The position numbers and the translations under genes are program-made. From a virus: DNA of 39,013 bases. Positions 1-7,492 of this stretch are shown here, in pieces (within the stretch, counting starts at the first letter, position 1; every line of letters starts with the position of its first letter). Location: positions 1 through 39,013 of the IMG/VR virus record IMGVR_UViG_3300008110_008646, one strand, 5' to 3'. The notes beneath the pieces are model-generated. The model was not told where the DNA came from and ran no database searches. It was given only the letters and a program-made list of their open reading frames with translations.

Positions 1-513
1 TGCGTCATATACTGCAGTCTTTAAAAAACCTTCTTCAATATCTTCCAAGGGTCTGCGATATTTGCTAAAAATTGCTGGCACCTTTTCTCTTTGAACAGAA
101 TAGTTCATGATTGGTGATACTGCAAATTCAGATCCATCTTTACTGTTTACTATAAATGAGTTTTCACCTTTGTATTCTTTGTGTTGAATAAACGTTGGGA
201 ATTCATAAACACGTGTTGTGAATGGATTGTAGAATACCATGCCGGTTACTGCTACAACATCATCGACACCTTTATTGTCACCATATTGATTTACTTTGAC
301 ACCAACGTGTCCTGCATCAATTCTCTCACAAGAGAAAAATAATGTCACCAGGATAAAAAATCCTACCACACCTGAAATAATTGTTTTCATTCTTTTTTGA
401 AATTTTAATTTTTGTTGTTGATTAAATTCTTGTTCCATTCGATCCAATTCTTCTTCGGATCTTCGATTACCGTGAGAGTCCCAACGGTTGTCATATCTGC
501 TAAATGTTGCCAT
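1..513 (-). CDS. Band-7/SPFH (prohibitin-like) membrane protein, 3' end cut by window
   Basis: The first 171 codons are present; the gene runs off the left edge. Residues 1-43 are polar and charged, residues 44-62 form one hydrophobic anchor, and then ERIDAGHVGVKVNQYG begins a band-7/SPFH pattern that continues with an NPF...Y.FPTFIQ stretch, NSKDGSEFAVSP and MNYSVQ. Proteins of this family form ring-like assemblies on membranes and, in bacteria, commonly modulate FtsH-type proteases. The ATG at 513 follows the stop of the preceding two-helix membrane protein gene by one base, so the two are probably co-translated. No Shine-Dalgarno is visible (AAAATAATATG). A role in membrane quality control or protection of phage factors is inference; the family assignment rests on pattern only. 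Confidence 0.7.
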   Translation of the reverse strand, partial: MATFSRYDNRWDSHGNRRSEEELDRMEQEFNQQQKLKFQKRMKTIISGVVGFFILVTLFFSCERIDAGHVGVKVNQYGDNKGVDDVVAVTGMVFYNPFTTRVYEFPTFIQHKEYKGENSFIVNSKDGSEFAVSPIMNYSVQREKVPAIFSKYRRPLEDIEEGFLKTAVYDA

Positions 514-514
514 A

Positions 515-868
515 TTATTTTGTTGATTTTTTTCTTGTCTTAACAAATTTAACAGGGTTGTCTACCCCATCAAATTGTTTAGGATTTGATTTCTTTTTTG
601 GTTTCAATTCATCTGGATTAACATAATCCAATTCAGTTTCACCTGGTTCTATATTCATTATTTTGTCAACAAATATATCCATATTAATATAATAGTAAAT
701 GAATATAAGTGTGAATAATCCTACAATACCGGATAAGATGTTTAATACTGTATTCGCAGCAGTTAATCCTGGGAAAACAATAAACGTGATGATTGCAAAT
801 GCACCGAATCCAACGAATATGGGTGATGCTGTTTTCTGTGAGAAAACTTTTTTTAAGAGGTCTTTCAT
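515..868 (-). CDS. Small two-helix membrane protein
   Basis: A 117-residue protein with a short basic N-terminus, two hydrophobic segments at about residues 16-37 and 42-62, and a charged lysine-rich tail (KPKKKSNPKQ, VKTRKKSTK). I recognise no family. It lies directly upstream of the SPFH gene with a one-base gap, so a partner role at the membrane is plausible but inferred. Its ATG overlaps the TGA of a possible 41-codon reading frame (865-990). The coding call is supported by length, a membrane-protein composition and its place in a tight minus-strand series. Confidence 0.65.
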   Translation of the reverse strand: MKDLLKKVFSQKTASPIFVGFGAFAIITFIVFPGLTAANTVLNILSGIVGLFTLIFIYYYINMDIFVDKIMNIEPGETELDYVNPDELKPKKKSNPKQFDGVDNPVKFVKTRKKSTK

Positions 869-990
869 TTTTGTGGGTTTAGTAAGTTTGTTAAAGGATG
901 GTTGGGTTCAAAGTTCAAATTAAAAAAATCGTAAGAGAGTTTTAAAGATTGACGAATAAATGTTGACTGCTTGAGAGTTAATTTTTGAAT
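865..990 (-). other. Possible small ORF with non-standard start
   Basis: A 41-codon open frame begins at ATT (988-990), just after an in-frame stop, and ends in TGA overlapping the ATG of the next gene as ATGA. The peptide looks protein-like (STFIRQSLKLSYDFFNLNF, then a proline/asparagine-rich end), and the ATGA junction is a usual coupling arrangement. There is no ATG, GTG or TTG in frame, so either it uses a rare start, it is a decayed remnant, or it is chance. A competing 27-codon frame with an ATG covers the same bases in another phase. Confidence 0.2.
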
Positions 991-1035
991 TCACTAACTT
1001 CATCTAATCATCAGGCTTTATAATAGATTGTAGCA

Positions 1036-1052
1036 AATGGTTTGTGACCATT
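1036..1052. other. Short perfect inverted repeat
   Basis: AATGGT and ACCATT flank a five-base loop in the 869-1095 gap, the longest stretch in this block without a convincing gene. No U-run follows on either strand, so it is not a standard terminator. No tRNA-like fold could be drawn from the gap. A chance origin is possible at six base pairs. Confidence 0.25.
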
Positions 1053-1095
1053 CGTCTTGATTTAGTTAATTATCCCTCTTCCCCCGACCAATATT

Positions 1096-1548
1096 TTATT
1101 CAGCTGATCCCATGTCAATTATTGTAACATGATTCCACTGATCTAATTCGTCCTGTAGTTGTTCGATTCTTGCTTCTAGATTTTTAACCATCTTGTCTTT
1201 TTCAACGACATTAATCTCAGCATGTTTCACCACTGGTTCGCCTTCTCCCCATCTTCCTCCAGCTACTTTACCTGATGAACAGTTTAATGATTTAAGATGT
1301 TTAACTTGATTCTTAAGTTCAGACAATTCAAAAATCTTATCATAAACTGGAATATTAGCCTTATGAATCGCTGTCTTTAAAACGATCAAATCATTTGTTA
1401 ACTGCATCCACTTACCAATAGCTTCAGTTGCAGAGTATGGACGTGGATTACCTTCATCAACAACATTGTATTGTGATGCTTTGTAATATTCCTCGTTGAT
1501 TAATCCAACAAGTTTATTTTTCTTTTTGAGTGCTTGTTTAATATTCAT
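1096..1548 (-). CDS. Helical unknown protein, resembles DIP1984/septicolysin-like family
   Basis: A 150-residue, largely helical protein with no membrane segment. The layout resembles the DIP1984 (septicolysin-like) family: an N-terminal helix, a central I.VLK.AIHKAN..V stretch followed by ELKNQVKHLKSL, and a final helix EARIEQLQDELDQWN ending near residue 140. The resemblance is from memory of the pattern and is weak; the family has no firmly known function. The ATG at 1548 is preceded by AAACAATATG. A 27-codon ORF ends 10 bases upstream and may share its transcript. Confidence 0.6.
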   Translation of the reverse strand: MNIKQALKKKNKLVGLINEEYYKASQYNVVDEGNPRPYSATEAIGKWMQLTNDLIVLKTAIHKANIPVYDKIFELSELKNQVKHLKSLNCSSGKVAGGRWGEGEPVVKHAEINVVEKDKMVKNLEARIEQLQDELDQWNHVTIIDMGSAE

Positions 1549-1558
1549 ATTGTTTAAT

Positions 1559-1642
1559 TTAAAATTTTCCCCAACCTGATTTTTCCATACAAACTAATCT
1601 GTAATGTTCAACTAGTTTAAGGAACTGAATGAATTTCTTCAT
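1559..1642 (-). CDS. Possible 27-residue peptide
   Basis: An ATG-started ORF encodes MKKFIQFLKLVEHYRLVCME and then SGWGKF. It sits 10 bases upstream of the 1096-1548 gene and starts four bases after a TATATTAG box also seen before another small gene near 12990. The amphipathic, basic composition is like other tiny phage proteins. The short length makes a chance ORF possible. Confidence 0.35.
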   Translation of the reverse strand: MKKFIQFLKLVEHYRLVCMEKSGWGKF

Positions 1643-1645
1643 AAT

Positions 1646-1653
1646 CTAATATA
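1646..1653 (-). promoter_or_regulatory. Candidate promoter box TATATTAG
   Basis: On the minus strand, ATTTTCAAAAAAAAAATC leads into TATATTAGATTATG, the ATG being the start of the 27-codon ORF. Almost the same string (ATTTTCAAAAAATAATCT then TATATTAGAATTATG) precedes the small gene at 12818-12982. The box is one base from the Bacteroidota -7 consensus TAnnTTTG. It may be a phage variant promoter. The very short leader would make the transcript nearly leaderless. Confidence 0.4.
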
Positions 1654-1677
1654 GATTTTTTTTTTGAAAATAAAAAA

Positions 1678-2331
1678 TTATGTATCAATATTTTTTAAAT
1701 CATCAGTGTGGTGATCTATTGGGCCCATCTCGCTACCAATTTCTTTTTTCTTTAGTAACTTAATTACTTCATGTAAATTGTATGGTTCAAAGTCTGGATT
1801 GCCATCCATACCTATATCCATTCTTCTACCATTACTAATTTTTTGATTGTGTGGTAAATGACAATGCCCATGTAAATGAATTCTACCTTTACGTAAACCA
1901 TTCCAACTGGATATTGGATAATGGCAACATTCAATTGTTTCACCCATATACTCAAATTGATCAAACCAACTTACACTTCTAAATAGCTTTTTGATATCAC
2001 CACGATTTCTATCGATATGGTGATCATGATTACCTAATATCAAGTGTATGTTTTTACAAATCAATCTATTATAAAACTCTTCGATATTTTCAAACCCACC
2101 GAATGACCAATCACCCAAATGAATTAACACATCATCTTGCCCAACACATTCATTTATATTGTTTACAATAGTAGCATTCATTTTTTCTATTGTATCAAAC
2201 GGTCTGGTCTGTGCTTCAGGAACGTCACCATTAGGTAAACGCCACTTAGTCACCCCCCGACATATGTTTTTATGTGAGTAGTGAGTGTCGGATGTTATCC
2301 AGACTTTAATATTATCATCAAGTTTTATCAT
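1678..2331 (-). CDS. Calcineurin-like metallophosphoesterase
   Basis: A 217-residue protein with the full metallophosphoesterase metal-site series: SDTHYSH (Asp15, His17), LGDW (Asp74), GNHD (100-103), CCHYP (His137) and HGHCH (154-158). The family hydrolyses phosphomonoesters or phosphodiesters using two metal ions; the substrate here cannot be told. Phages commonly carry single-domain members of about this size. The last ~20 residues are an extra polar tail. It overlaps the upstream lipoprotein gene by four bases (ATGA), so it is probably translated from the same message. It should be cytoplasmic, as no signal peptide is seen. Confidence 0.85.
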   Translation of the reverse strand: MIKLDDNIKVWITSDTHYSHKNICRGVTKWRLPNGDVPEAQTRPFDTIEKMNATIVNNINECVGQDDVLIHLGDWSFGGFENIEEFYNRLICKNIHLILGNHDHHIDRNRGDIKKLFRSVSWFDQFEYMGETIECCHYPISSWNGLRKGRIHLHGHCHLPHNQKISNGRRMDIGMDGNPDFEPYNLHEVIKLLKKKEIGSEMGPIDHHTDDLKNIDT

Positions 2332-2663
2332 AGTTTAAACTGACCATTTTCTGGGCCGATTTCAACTTCGACTTCAGCACCTTGGTGTCTATCTGATACA
2401 AAATCAATTAGATCACCAATTAATTGTTTATTTGCTAACGACCCAATATATTTCAAATTATATTCTTCAACCAATTCGCCGCCATCTAATGAATAAGTTT
2501 TAGCCTGATAAACAGCAATAACTTTTCCATCCAAATAAACGTTTTGATTTTCTACTTTGAAATTCAATTTTGTTTTTTGATCATCCTTTTTTGAGGCTAG
2601 ACCAACAACGCTACAGCTAGTTACAAATGCAACTACTAGAAATACATAAATGCCCTTTTTCAT
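2328..2663 (-). CDS. Small predicted lipoprotein
   Basis: A 111-residue protein beginning with a lipoprotein-type signal: basic MKKG, a hydrophobic run, then VTSC with the acceptor cysteine at residue 17. The mature part is a small soluble domain with several beta-prone stretches (KVENQNVYLDGKVIAVYQ; ELVEEYNLKYIG). No family is recognised. It would be anchored in the periplasm or outer membrane of an infected cell. Phage lipoproteins often interfere with receptors or superinfection, but nothing in the sequence shows that here. Confidence 0.65.
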   Translation of the reverse strand: MKKGIYVFLVVAFVTSCSVVGLASKKDDQKTKLNFKVENQNVYLDGKVIAVYQAKTYSLDGGELVEEYNLKYIGSLANKQLIGDLIDFVSDRHQGAEVEVEIGPENGQFKL

Positions 2664-2685
2664 TTTATTTGTTTTTAGTGATTAA

Positions 2686-3189
2686 TTATGAAAAATCGGT
2701 AGATGTGCTTACACGAAGCCCATCGATTATTAAATCATCATACCTTTCGTGGTCTAACCAAAAAGCGCCATGACCTTTTGCCCTTTCTTTTCTACGATAC
2801 TCTTCGTTAACCACTAAACCATCCGGTTGGCCCCATTCAAGTGCCATAGTTATAAACTCTTCAACATCTTGTTCCTCACCATATTCATCAACAACTCTAC
2901 CAGAACGAATATATTCTATTAAACTTTCTTTATCTGAATAGTATTTTTCTTTGTGAAAGTTCCAGCAGAATTTCCACCCGCTACTCCTCTTACCAAGATG
3001 AACATTAGTATCTTCTAGGAACATATCCCACGGGGAAAACCATTCCCATTCCTTTCTTGGGCTAATGATTCTAAATCCGCTTTCGATGTTTTCTGGAGAT
3101 AAATCAAGGTTAGTTACAAACCCAATAAGTGTTTGTTTACGAGCTTCCATCTCCTCTTGTGTTGGAATTCTGTAATAGTTGGTTCCCAT
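2686..3189 (-). CDS. MGTNYY-type conserved phage protein
   Basis: A 167-residue soluble protein beginning MGTNYY, the hallmark start of a family of unknown function seen in many phages. It is rich in Trp and aromatic residues (SPRKEWEWFSPWDMF, SSGWKFCWNFHKEKYY), with an acidic stretch in the middle. The ATG at 3189 is preceded by AACTTAACATG, with no Shine-Dalgarno. A good host-type promoter lies 21-50 bases upstream, so this gene probably heads the operon running down towards the SPFH gene. Confidence 0.6.
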   Translation of the reverse strand: MGTNYYRIPTQEEMEARKQTLIGFVTNLDLSPENIESGFRIISPRKEWEWFSPWDMFLEDTNVHLGKRSSGWKFCWNFHKEKYYSDKESLIEYIRSGRVVDEYGEEQDVEEFITMALEWGQPDGLVVNEEYRRKERAKGHGAFWLDHERYDDLIIDGLRVSTSTDFS

Positions 3190-3209
3190 GTTAAGTTCTT
3201 GTTCTTAGA

Positions 3210-3239
3210 CAAATGTAAGAATAATTTCTTAAAAACAAA
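3210..3239 (-). promoter_or_regulatory. Bacteroidota-type promoter
   Basis: On the minus strand TTTG (3236-3239) is followed after 18 bases by TACATTTG (3210-3217), matching the Bacteroidota housekeeping pattern of a TTTG/TTG box and TAnnTTTG. It lies 20 bases upstream of the MGTNYY gene start. The opposing gene at 3289 starts about 50 bases away, so this is a divergent intergenic region. It is the best promoter match in the window. Confidence 0.55.
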
Positions 3240-3288
3240 AAAATTTGGGGTTCAAAATCATATATTTTTTTGTGATATTTATACTATT

Positions 3289-3822
3289 ATGGGAATAAAA
3301 CTAATTTTAACAGAATCACAATTAGCAGCTCTAGAAAAAAGAGTCAATAAAGTAATTTTATCCGAGGCTAATTTATCTTGTACAGACCTTAGTTTCGATG
3401 GGCTAATGAGATTTCTAAATGGTAGAGAAGAAAAAAAATTAGGTAACAATACTTGGGTATTGAAGACAGAAGACTGGAGAAATGGCTTAGATGCTGTTGC
3501 GGTAAAATACCATGATACTAATATTTTACTTATTAATTCTGGGGGAATTACAACCATTAATAATGGAGGTTGGGATACTAGTACAACCAAAGATAGATTA
3601 AACCAATTCTTAAGATGTAAGGGGGTTTATATTTCCCAAAAAAATTATCAATGGTATATTACTGGGCCTATGGGTACCGAAAAATATGTGAATGGAACAC
3701 AAATATTACCTGACGGACAAGTAGTTGTTCCATATGATGAAGAAAAAGCAAAAACAGCAATAGAAAAAGCTAAGACGCTTAATATCGATCCTAAATATAA
3801 AGAACTTTACGGTATTGACTAA
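3289..3822 (+). CDS. Phage protein with GGW-T-TT-RxN domain and ESQL N-terminal motif
   Basis: The ATG at 3289 (context CTATTATG) is preferred over an in-frame ATG 156 bases upstream, because the upstream part crosses the promoter region and reads as non-coding. The 177-residue product starts MGIKLILTESQLAALEKRVN, a motif also at the N-terminus of the convergent lysin. Residues ~65-125 read like a widespread phage domain of unknown function: YHDTNILLINSGGI then NNGGWDTSTTKDRLNQFL and a WYI strand. Its stop TAA overlaps the stop TAG of the opposite lysin gene. A virion or tail-associated role is inferred from the shared motif only. Confidence 0.7.
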   Translation: MGIKLILTESQLAALEKRVNKVILSEANLSCTDLSFDGLMRFLNGREEKKLGNNTWVLKTEDWRNGLDAVAVKYHDTNILLINSGGITTINNGGWDTSTTKDRLNQFLRCKGVYISQKNYQWYITGPMGTEKYVNGTQILPDGQVVVPYDEEKAKTAIEKAKTLNIDPKYKELYGID

Positions 3823-6800
3823 CTTTTCATAGACATTTTAGCATACTCACCATTCTCAACATTGTACTTAAACAACTCGTTTCTTACATTTTTAATGATA
3901 TAAGTTTTACCTGAACGATCCATTGGATTGTTTGATATACCCAAGAATTGTGGGTGTAGAATAGTTTCACCATCTTGTTTGATTAATCCCCAAAGATTCT
4001 CTTCTGTTTTAACCGCGATGTTTCCGTTTCTATCTACCGGTCCATTATCGGCAAATCTTGTCACAAATGGTAGAGCATCTGTACATGCATATAATGTTCT
4101 CTTAATACCTCTCTGAGAGGTAATGAATGTTCTTTCTTCTTCATTGAATCTCTTAAATCCTCTGTCGATAAATGGACAGAATGTTTCGTAGAAGTCAAAA
4201 TAATTTTTAGATATAGATCTTAGGGAAGTGATAAAATCTTCGGTAGTCATTTCTTCACCACTATCCAAAACTGAAGTTAGCATTCTAACAACTTCATTAG
4301 CGAACTTTGATAAGAAATATTTTTTATCCGACGTTTGGATATTATCGAAAACACCGGTGATATCTTGAATGATATCATCCGTAACCTTTTCTTTAAATTC
4401 ATCGAACTTTCCAAGTTCTTCAGATTTTTTAATTAAACGAATAATTACTTCTGCACCATAGTTCGCCAGGCTTAATTCACCTGCCAAAATCGCATTTATA
4501 ATTTCTGGCCAAGCTGACTGATTGTTTATGTCATATCTTAAATTATGGTTTCCAGCTAAAACTCTTTTTAAGTTTTGTGGAGATAAATCTGATAATTGAA
4601 AATTAGCTTCATATCTATGCACTCCTGATCTGGTTAACTGTGTAACTGGATATGTTTGATTGATTAAAAAATCTACAATTTGTTTGTGAAATCTAGCTGT
4701 TGGTTTGTTATTACCATGTCTATGGAAATCACCAATCACTCCGCCTGGTCTATAATCTACAGTTAAAAAAGATTCACCTTCACCAAATTCATTAATTTTT
4801 CTAAAAGAGATTAATTTTCCACTGTTTGATCTAGCACAGTGTCCCATTCTATCAGCTTCGTCTGAACAGTAACTCTTGTTTAAATGAACCCAATAATAAC
4901 CAACACCATCCGCATTTCTGTAATCGATAAAAACATCACCTTCTTCTTTGTAGTTAGATTGTTTTTTAGCATCTAAGGTTTCGTGCCATTCTTCTGCTTG
5001 TGCATAAGCCTCATTAAAATCTAACTCACGTATATTAATCGGTTCTCTTCTTGGCGCTCTAAACCAGTGAACAATATAATTGTATTTGTTTCTGTAATTA
5101 CTAGCCCATATACTAGTTGAATCTGGGGTGTTTTGACTTAAGATTTGTGCCACAAATCTTTTTGGATTTTCCCCCTGTGGTATGTTATAATCGCCACTTT
5201 TAATAAGTTCATTTAGAAAACTATCGGCAATCCAAACAGATAGTTTATCATATATTCCATGGAATTGATCTGCCCAATCGTCATTAAACCCCAACACATT
5301 TTTAATTAGAGGTCTTTTATCTGATTCAAGTAATAAAGATTCGGTAATTGCTTGCCCCTTAGATTTGATCGAAGCGTATACTGGTTCGCTTTTGCGTCTA
5401 ATATCCGAAACTAATGTTCTTAATTTTCTTTCATAACCAACATCAGCATATGAATTTCCTTGATCGTTTTTAAAATCATTGATCAAGTCATTTGCTGTTT
5501 TACCATTAACCATATATCTTCTAGCAATAAGATCATAGTAAATGTTTACACCATCTTCAAAAGTAGGTCGTGGGTTACTTTTTGTTGGTGTGTTACCAAC
5601 ATTGAATGGATTCTTTGTTCTTATTGGTCTATTAGTTGTATCTGTACTGATACCACCTTCTAATGTTAATTGAGATAATGCTAACTCTGGTGGAATGTAT
5701 TTTCTATATCTTTGATAAGCTCTTTTTGCCGCCTCTGCCATCATAGCGCCGGTAACAAGAGCATTTGGATTTCTTTGTCTAATGTAGTTGTCACAAATAT
5801 CTTTGTATGCTTCAACCCCTTCAGGCGTTGTTAAATCTAAATCAGTGAAATCTAAAGAACCGCCAGTGATTACGGCTGGATCAATATATTGTTTAATGTC
5901 TTCGCTGGTGATTCCCTTTGCTTTTAGATCGTCAACTAAACGATCTACCATTTCTGTGGTGATGGTTTCGCCTCCATTGGAACCTGAGCCAGATGTAATT
6001 GATGGTGCACCGCTTACGCCCTCTTTGTTAGAAACATGTAGATGGTTATAATGATTACCACCAGTATTTGTCTGCCATAAAACGGCTTTAGGATTACCAC
6101 TTTCTGTATTCCAAGTATACCCCATGGAAACTAAAGCGTCCTTAACTCTATCTCCATATTCTTTAAATTTTTTATTACCATAACCCACACCATTTAAAAG
6201 AGCGATATCAACAGCTGTACGGAAACCGTGTCTACTTAGTTTGCCGCCTTTTGTGTATTTGCTGTGACCAGAACTAGCTGTTGTAATTGTTATAACAACA
6301 CCAGCCGCCTCGGCAGCAGACTGTAGGTCTACTAATAACGCATCGTTTACTTCATCATGACGAGTATCGTAATCGACTTTAACGTGTGAATAATTTTGAT
6401 CACCTATTTTTATAAAAGATTCTTCAATTTTTTCTACTATACTTTTATCTTCTTTGTATTTTCTAACAGCTTCAGCAGTTTCGGGGCCAAATAATCCATC
6501 TGTACCAAATCTAGGTAATTTATAACCTAATATTTGAAGAGCGATTTGTACGGCCTCAACAGATTGTTGATGTGTCATTGACCCATACTCTTGTTGACTA
6601 ACTGGTTCTTTAATGCCGCCTAGAATTTTATAAAAATCCTCTACATTATCTCCAATATAATCAGCTTTAGTTGTTATGTCCTGTGATTTTTTAACCACAT
6701 CAACATCACTACCTAAACCAGAAATAAAATCCTGGGCTGCTTTTACACCTTTTTCTAAATAAGACCCTCCTTTGGATATCAAATCATCTAAAAGATCTTC

Positions 6801-6869
6801 GTTTAGGTTTTCTTTCTCAAGTCTTTTCTTTAACCTTAATATTTGGTCTTCATTAAATACAAATCTCAT
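3819..6869 (-). CDS. Multidomain virion-type peptidoglycan hydrolase
   Basis: A 1016-residue protein with several modules. Residues 1-30 carry FNEDQILRLKKRLEK, like the N-terminus of the convergent neighbour. Residues ~95-142 are a peptidoglycan-binding-1 domain (LGYKLP..GTDGLFGPET..AV). Residues ~155-280 look like an M15 D,D-peptidase: SRHGFRTAVD (Ser212, His214, Asp221; the usual Gly is Arg217) and HYNHLH (273-278). Residues ~390-500 resemble a glucosaminidase/lysozyme fold (PPELALSQLTLEGG, then NPFNVGNT). Residues ~620-770 hold a phage module with MGHC (675-678), LISFR and HGNNKP. The rest is unknown. Size and mixture suggest a tail-tip or capsid-borne hydrolase that opens the wall at entry. 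The start has TTATAAACTATG. Confidence 0.75.
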   Translation of the reverse strand: MRFVFNEDQILRLKKRLEKENLNEDLLDDLISKGGSYLEKGVKAAQDFISGLGSDVDVVKKSQDITTKADYIGDNVEDFYKILGGIKEPVSQQEYGSMTHQQSVEAVQIALQILGYKLPRFGTDGLFGPETAEAVRKYKEDKSIVEKIEESFIKIGDQNYSHVKVDYDTRHDEVNDALLVDLQSAAEAAGVVITITTASSGHSKYTKGGKLSRHGFRTAVDIALLNGVGYGNKKFKEYGDRVKDALVSMGYTWNTESGNPKAVLWQTNTGGNHYNHLHVSNKEGVSGAPSITSGSGSNGGETITTEMVDRLVDDLKAKGITSEDIKQYIDPAVITGGSLDFTDLDLTTPEGVEAYKDICDNYIRQRNPNALVTGAMMAEAAKRAYQRYRKYIPPELALSQLTLEGGISTDTTNRPIRTKNPFNVGNTPTKSNPRPTFEDGVNIYYDLIARRYMVNGKTANDLINDFKNDQGNSYADVGYERKLRTLVSDIRRKSEPVYASIKSKGQAITESLLLESDKRPLIKNVLGFNDDWADQFHGIYDKLSVWIADSFLNELIKSGDYNIPQGENPKRFVAQILSQNTPDSTSIWASNYRNKYNYIVHWFRAPRREPINIRELDFNEAYAQAEEWHETLDAKKQSNYKEEGDVFIDYRNADGVGYYWVHLNKSYCSDEADRMGHCARSNSGKLISFRKINEFGEGESFLTVDYRPGGVIGDFHRHGNNKPTARFHKQIVDFLINQTYPVTQLTRSGVHRYEANFQLSDLSPQNLKRVLAGNHNLRYDINNQSAWPEIINAILAGELSLANYGAEVIIRLIKKSEELGKFDEFKEKVTDDIIQDITGVFDNIQTSDKKYFLSKFANEVVRMLTSVLDSGEEMTTEDFITSLRSISKNYFDFYETFCPFIDRGFKRFNEEERTFITSQRGIKRTLYACTDALPFVTRFADNGPVDRNGNIAVKTEENLWGLIKQDGETILHPQFLGISNNPMDRSGKTYIIKNVRNELFKYNVENGEYAKMSMKS

Positions 6870-6887
6870 AGTTTATAAATATCACAT

Positions 6888-7286
6888 CTACCCAACTTTT
6901 ATCCATTTTTGGGTTGAATCTAGTTTAAATGAACCGATATATTTTTGTTTCCATTGTTCTGGAGGAATTAGGGATAAAAAGGTTGTATCATCATTTCTCA
7001 TATACAGATGATAAGTTTCGTTCATTACAGGAACAAAATTATAACTCGATGAATAAACGAGCTCATTCCAATTAACCTCATCAACAAGTTTGCGAAACTC
7101 TTCTTTAAGTTCTTCATATTTTGTTTGAAACTGTTTGTTTGCCACATTTGCTTGCATTTTTTTCCAACCGCCAACATCCTCTAACTTAATAGCCGGAGCG
7201 CCAACGTTTGAGCCATAGGTTAATTCTTTTGAATAATAACCCTTCTCCTCATCCCATACAACTAAATCTGGCTTTTTCTTTTTCAT
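6888..7286 (-). CDS. DUF2452-family protein
   Basis: A 132-residue soluble protein that closely follows the DUF2452 pattern known from flavobacteria: KKKPDLVVWDEEKG, then YGSNVGAPAI, KYEELKEEFRKLVDEV, W-x-x-LVYS, and a C-terminal P......YHLY......FLSLI.P......YIGSFKL. The function of the family is unknown. Its presence in phage DNA points to gene flow with a Bacteroidota host. It overlaps the upstream 67-residue gene by four bases. An AAGGAG lies just before its ATG, but within the upstream coding sequence, so it may be incidental. Confidence 0.75.
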   Translation of the reverse strand: MKKKKPDLVVWDEEKGYYSKELTYGSNVGAPAIKLEDVGGWKKMQANVANKQFQTKYEELKEEFRKLVDEVNWNELVYSSSYNFVPVMNETYHLYMRNDDTTFLSLIPPEQWKQKYIGSFKLDSTQKWIKVG

Positions 7287-7486
7287 ACATCTCCTTCGGT
7301 ATGCGCTTTATTGTCATCCCGCTTTTCATTCTCCTCCCAAGGCGCTGTTTCTTCACCCCAGTTTAAAAAATCCTCACCCTTATAATCCGGATGATGTGTG
7401 TTCATGTAGTCAATGCCTCTAACCCAGAAGTATGAAACGATTGCGGAAACAAATAGGGAAATCCCGATTGCAATTACGTAGTTCAT
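7283..7486 (-). CDS. Small single-helix membrane protein
   Basis: A 67-residue protein with one hydrophobic helix at residues ~3-22 and a highly charged, acidic and tryptophan-containing tail (GEDFLNWGEETAPWEE). No family is recognised. It is translationally coupled by a four-base overlap to the DUF2452 gene and starts six bases after the HAD gene. Start context is AACAATATG. Confidence 0.6.
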   Translation of the reverse strand: MNYVIAIGISLFVSAIVSYFWVRGIDYMNTHHPDYKGEDFLNWGEETAPWEENEKRDDNKAHTEGDV

Positions 7487-7492
7487 ATTGTT

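Noticed and set aside
869-1095. tRNA or structured RNA in the gap
   Set aside because: No cloverleaf with a T-loop sequence could be drawn; only a six-base stem at 1036-1052 is visible.
3133-3288. N-terminal extension of the plus-strand gene at 3289
   Set aside because: The added part crosses the divergent promoter and the start of the MGTNYY gene and does not look like protein; the ESQL motif starts properly at 3289.
7264-7290. True Shine-Dalgarno before the DUF2452 gene
   Set aside because: AAGGAG is well placed, but it lies in the upstream coding sequence (Glu-Gly codons) and is not found at other starts.
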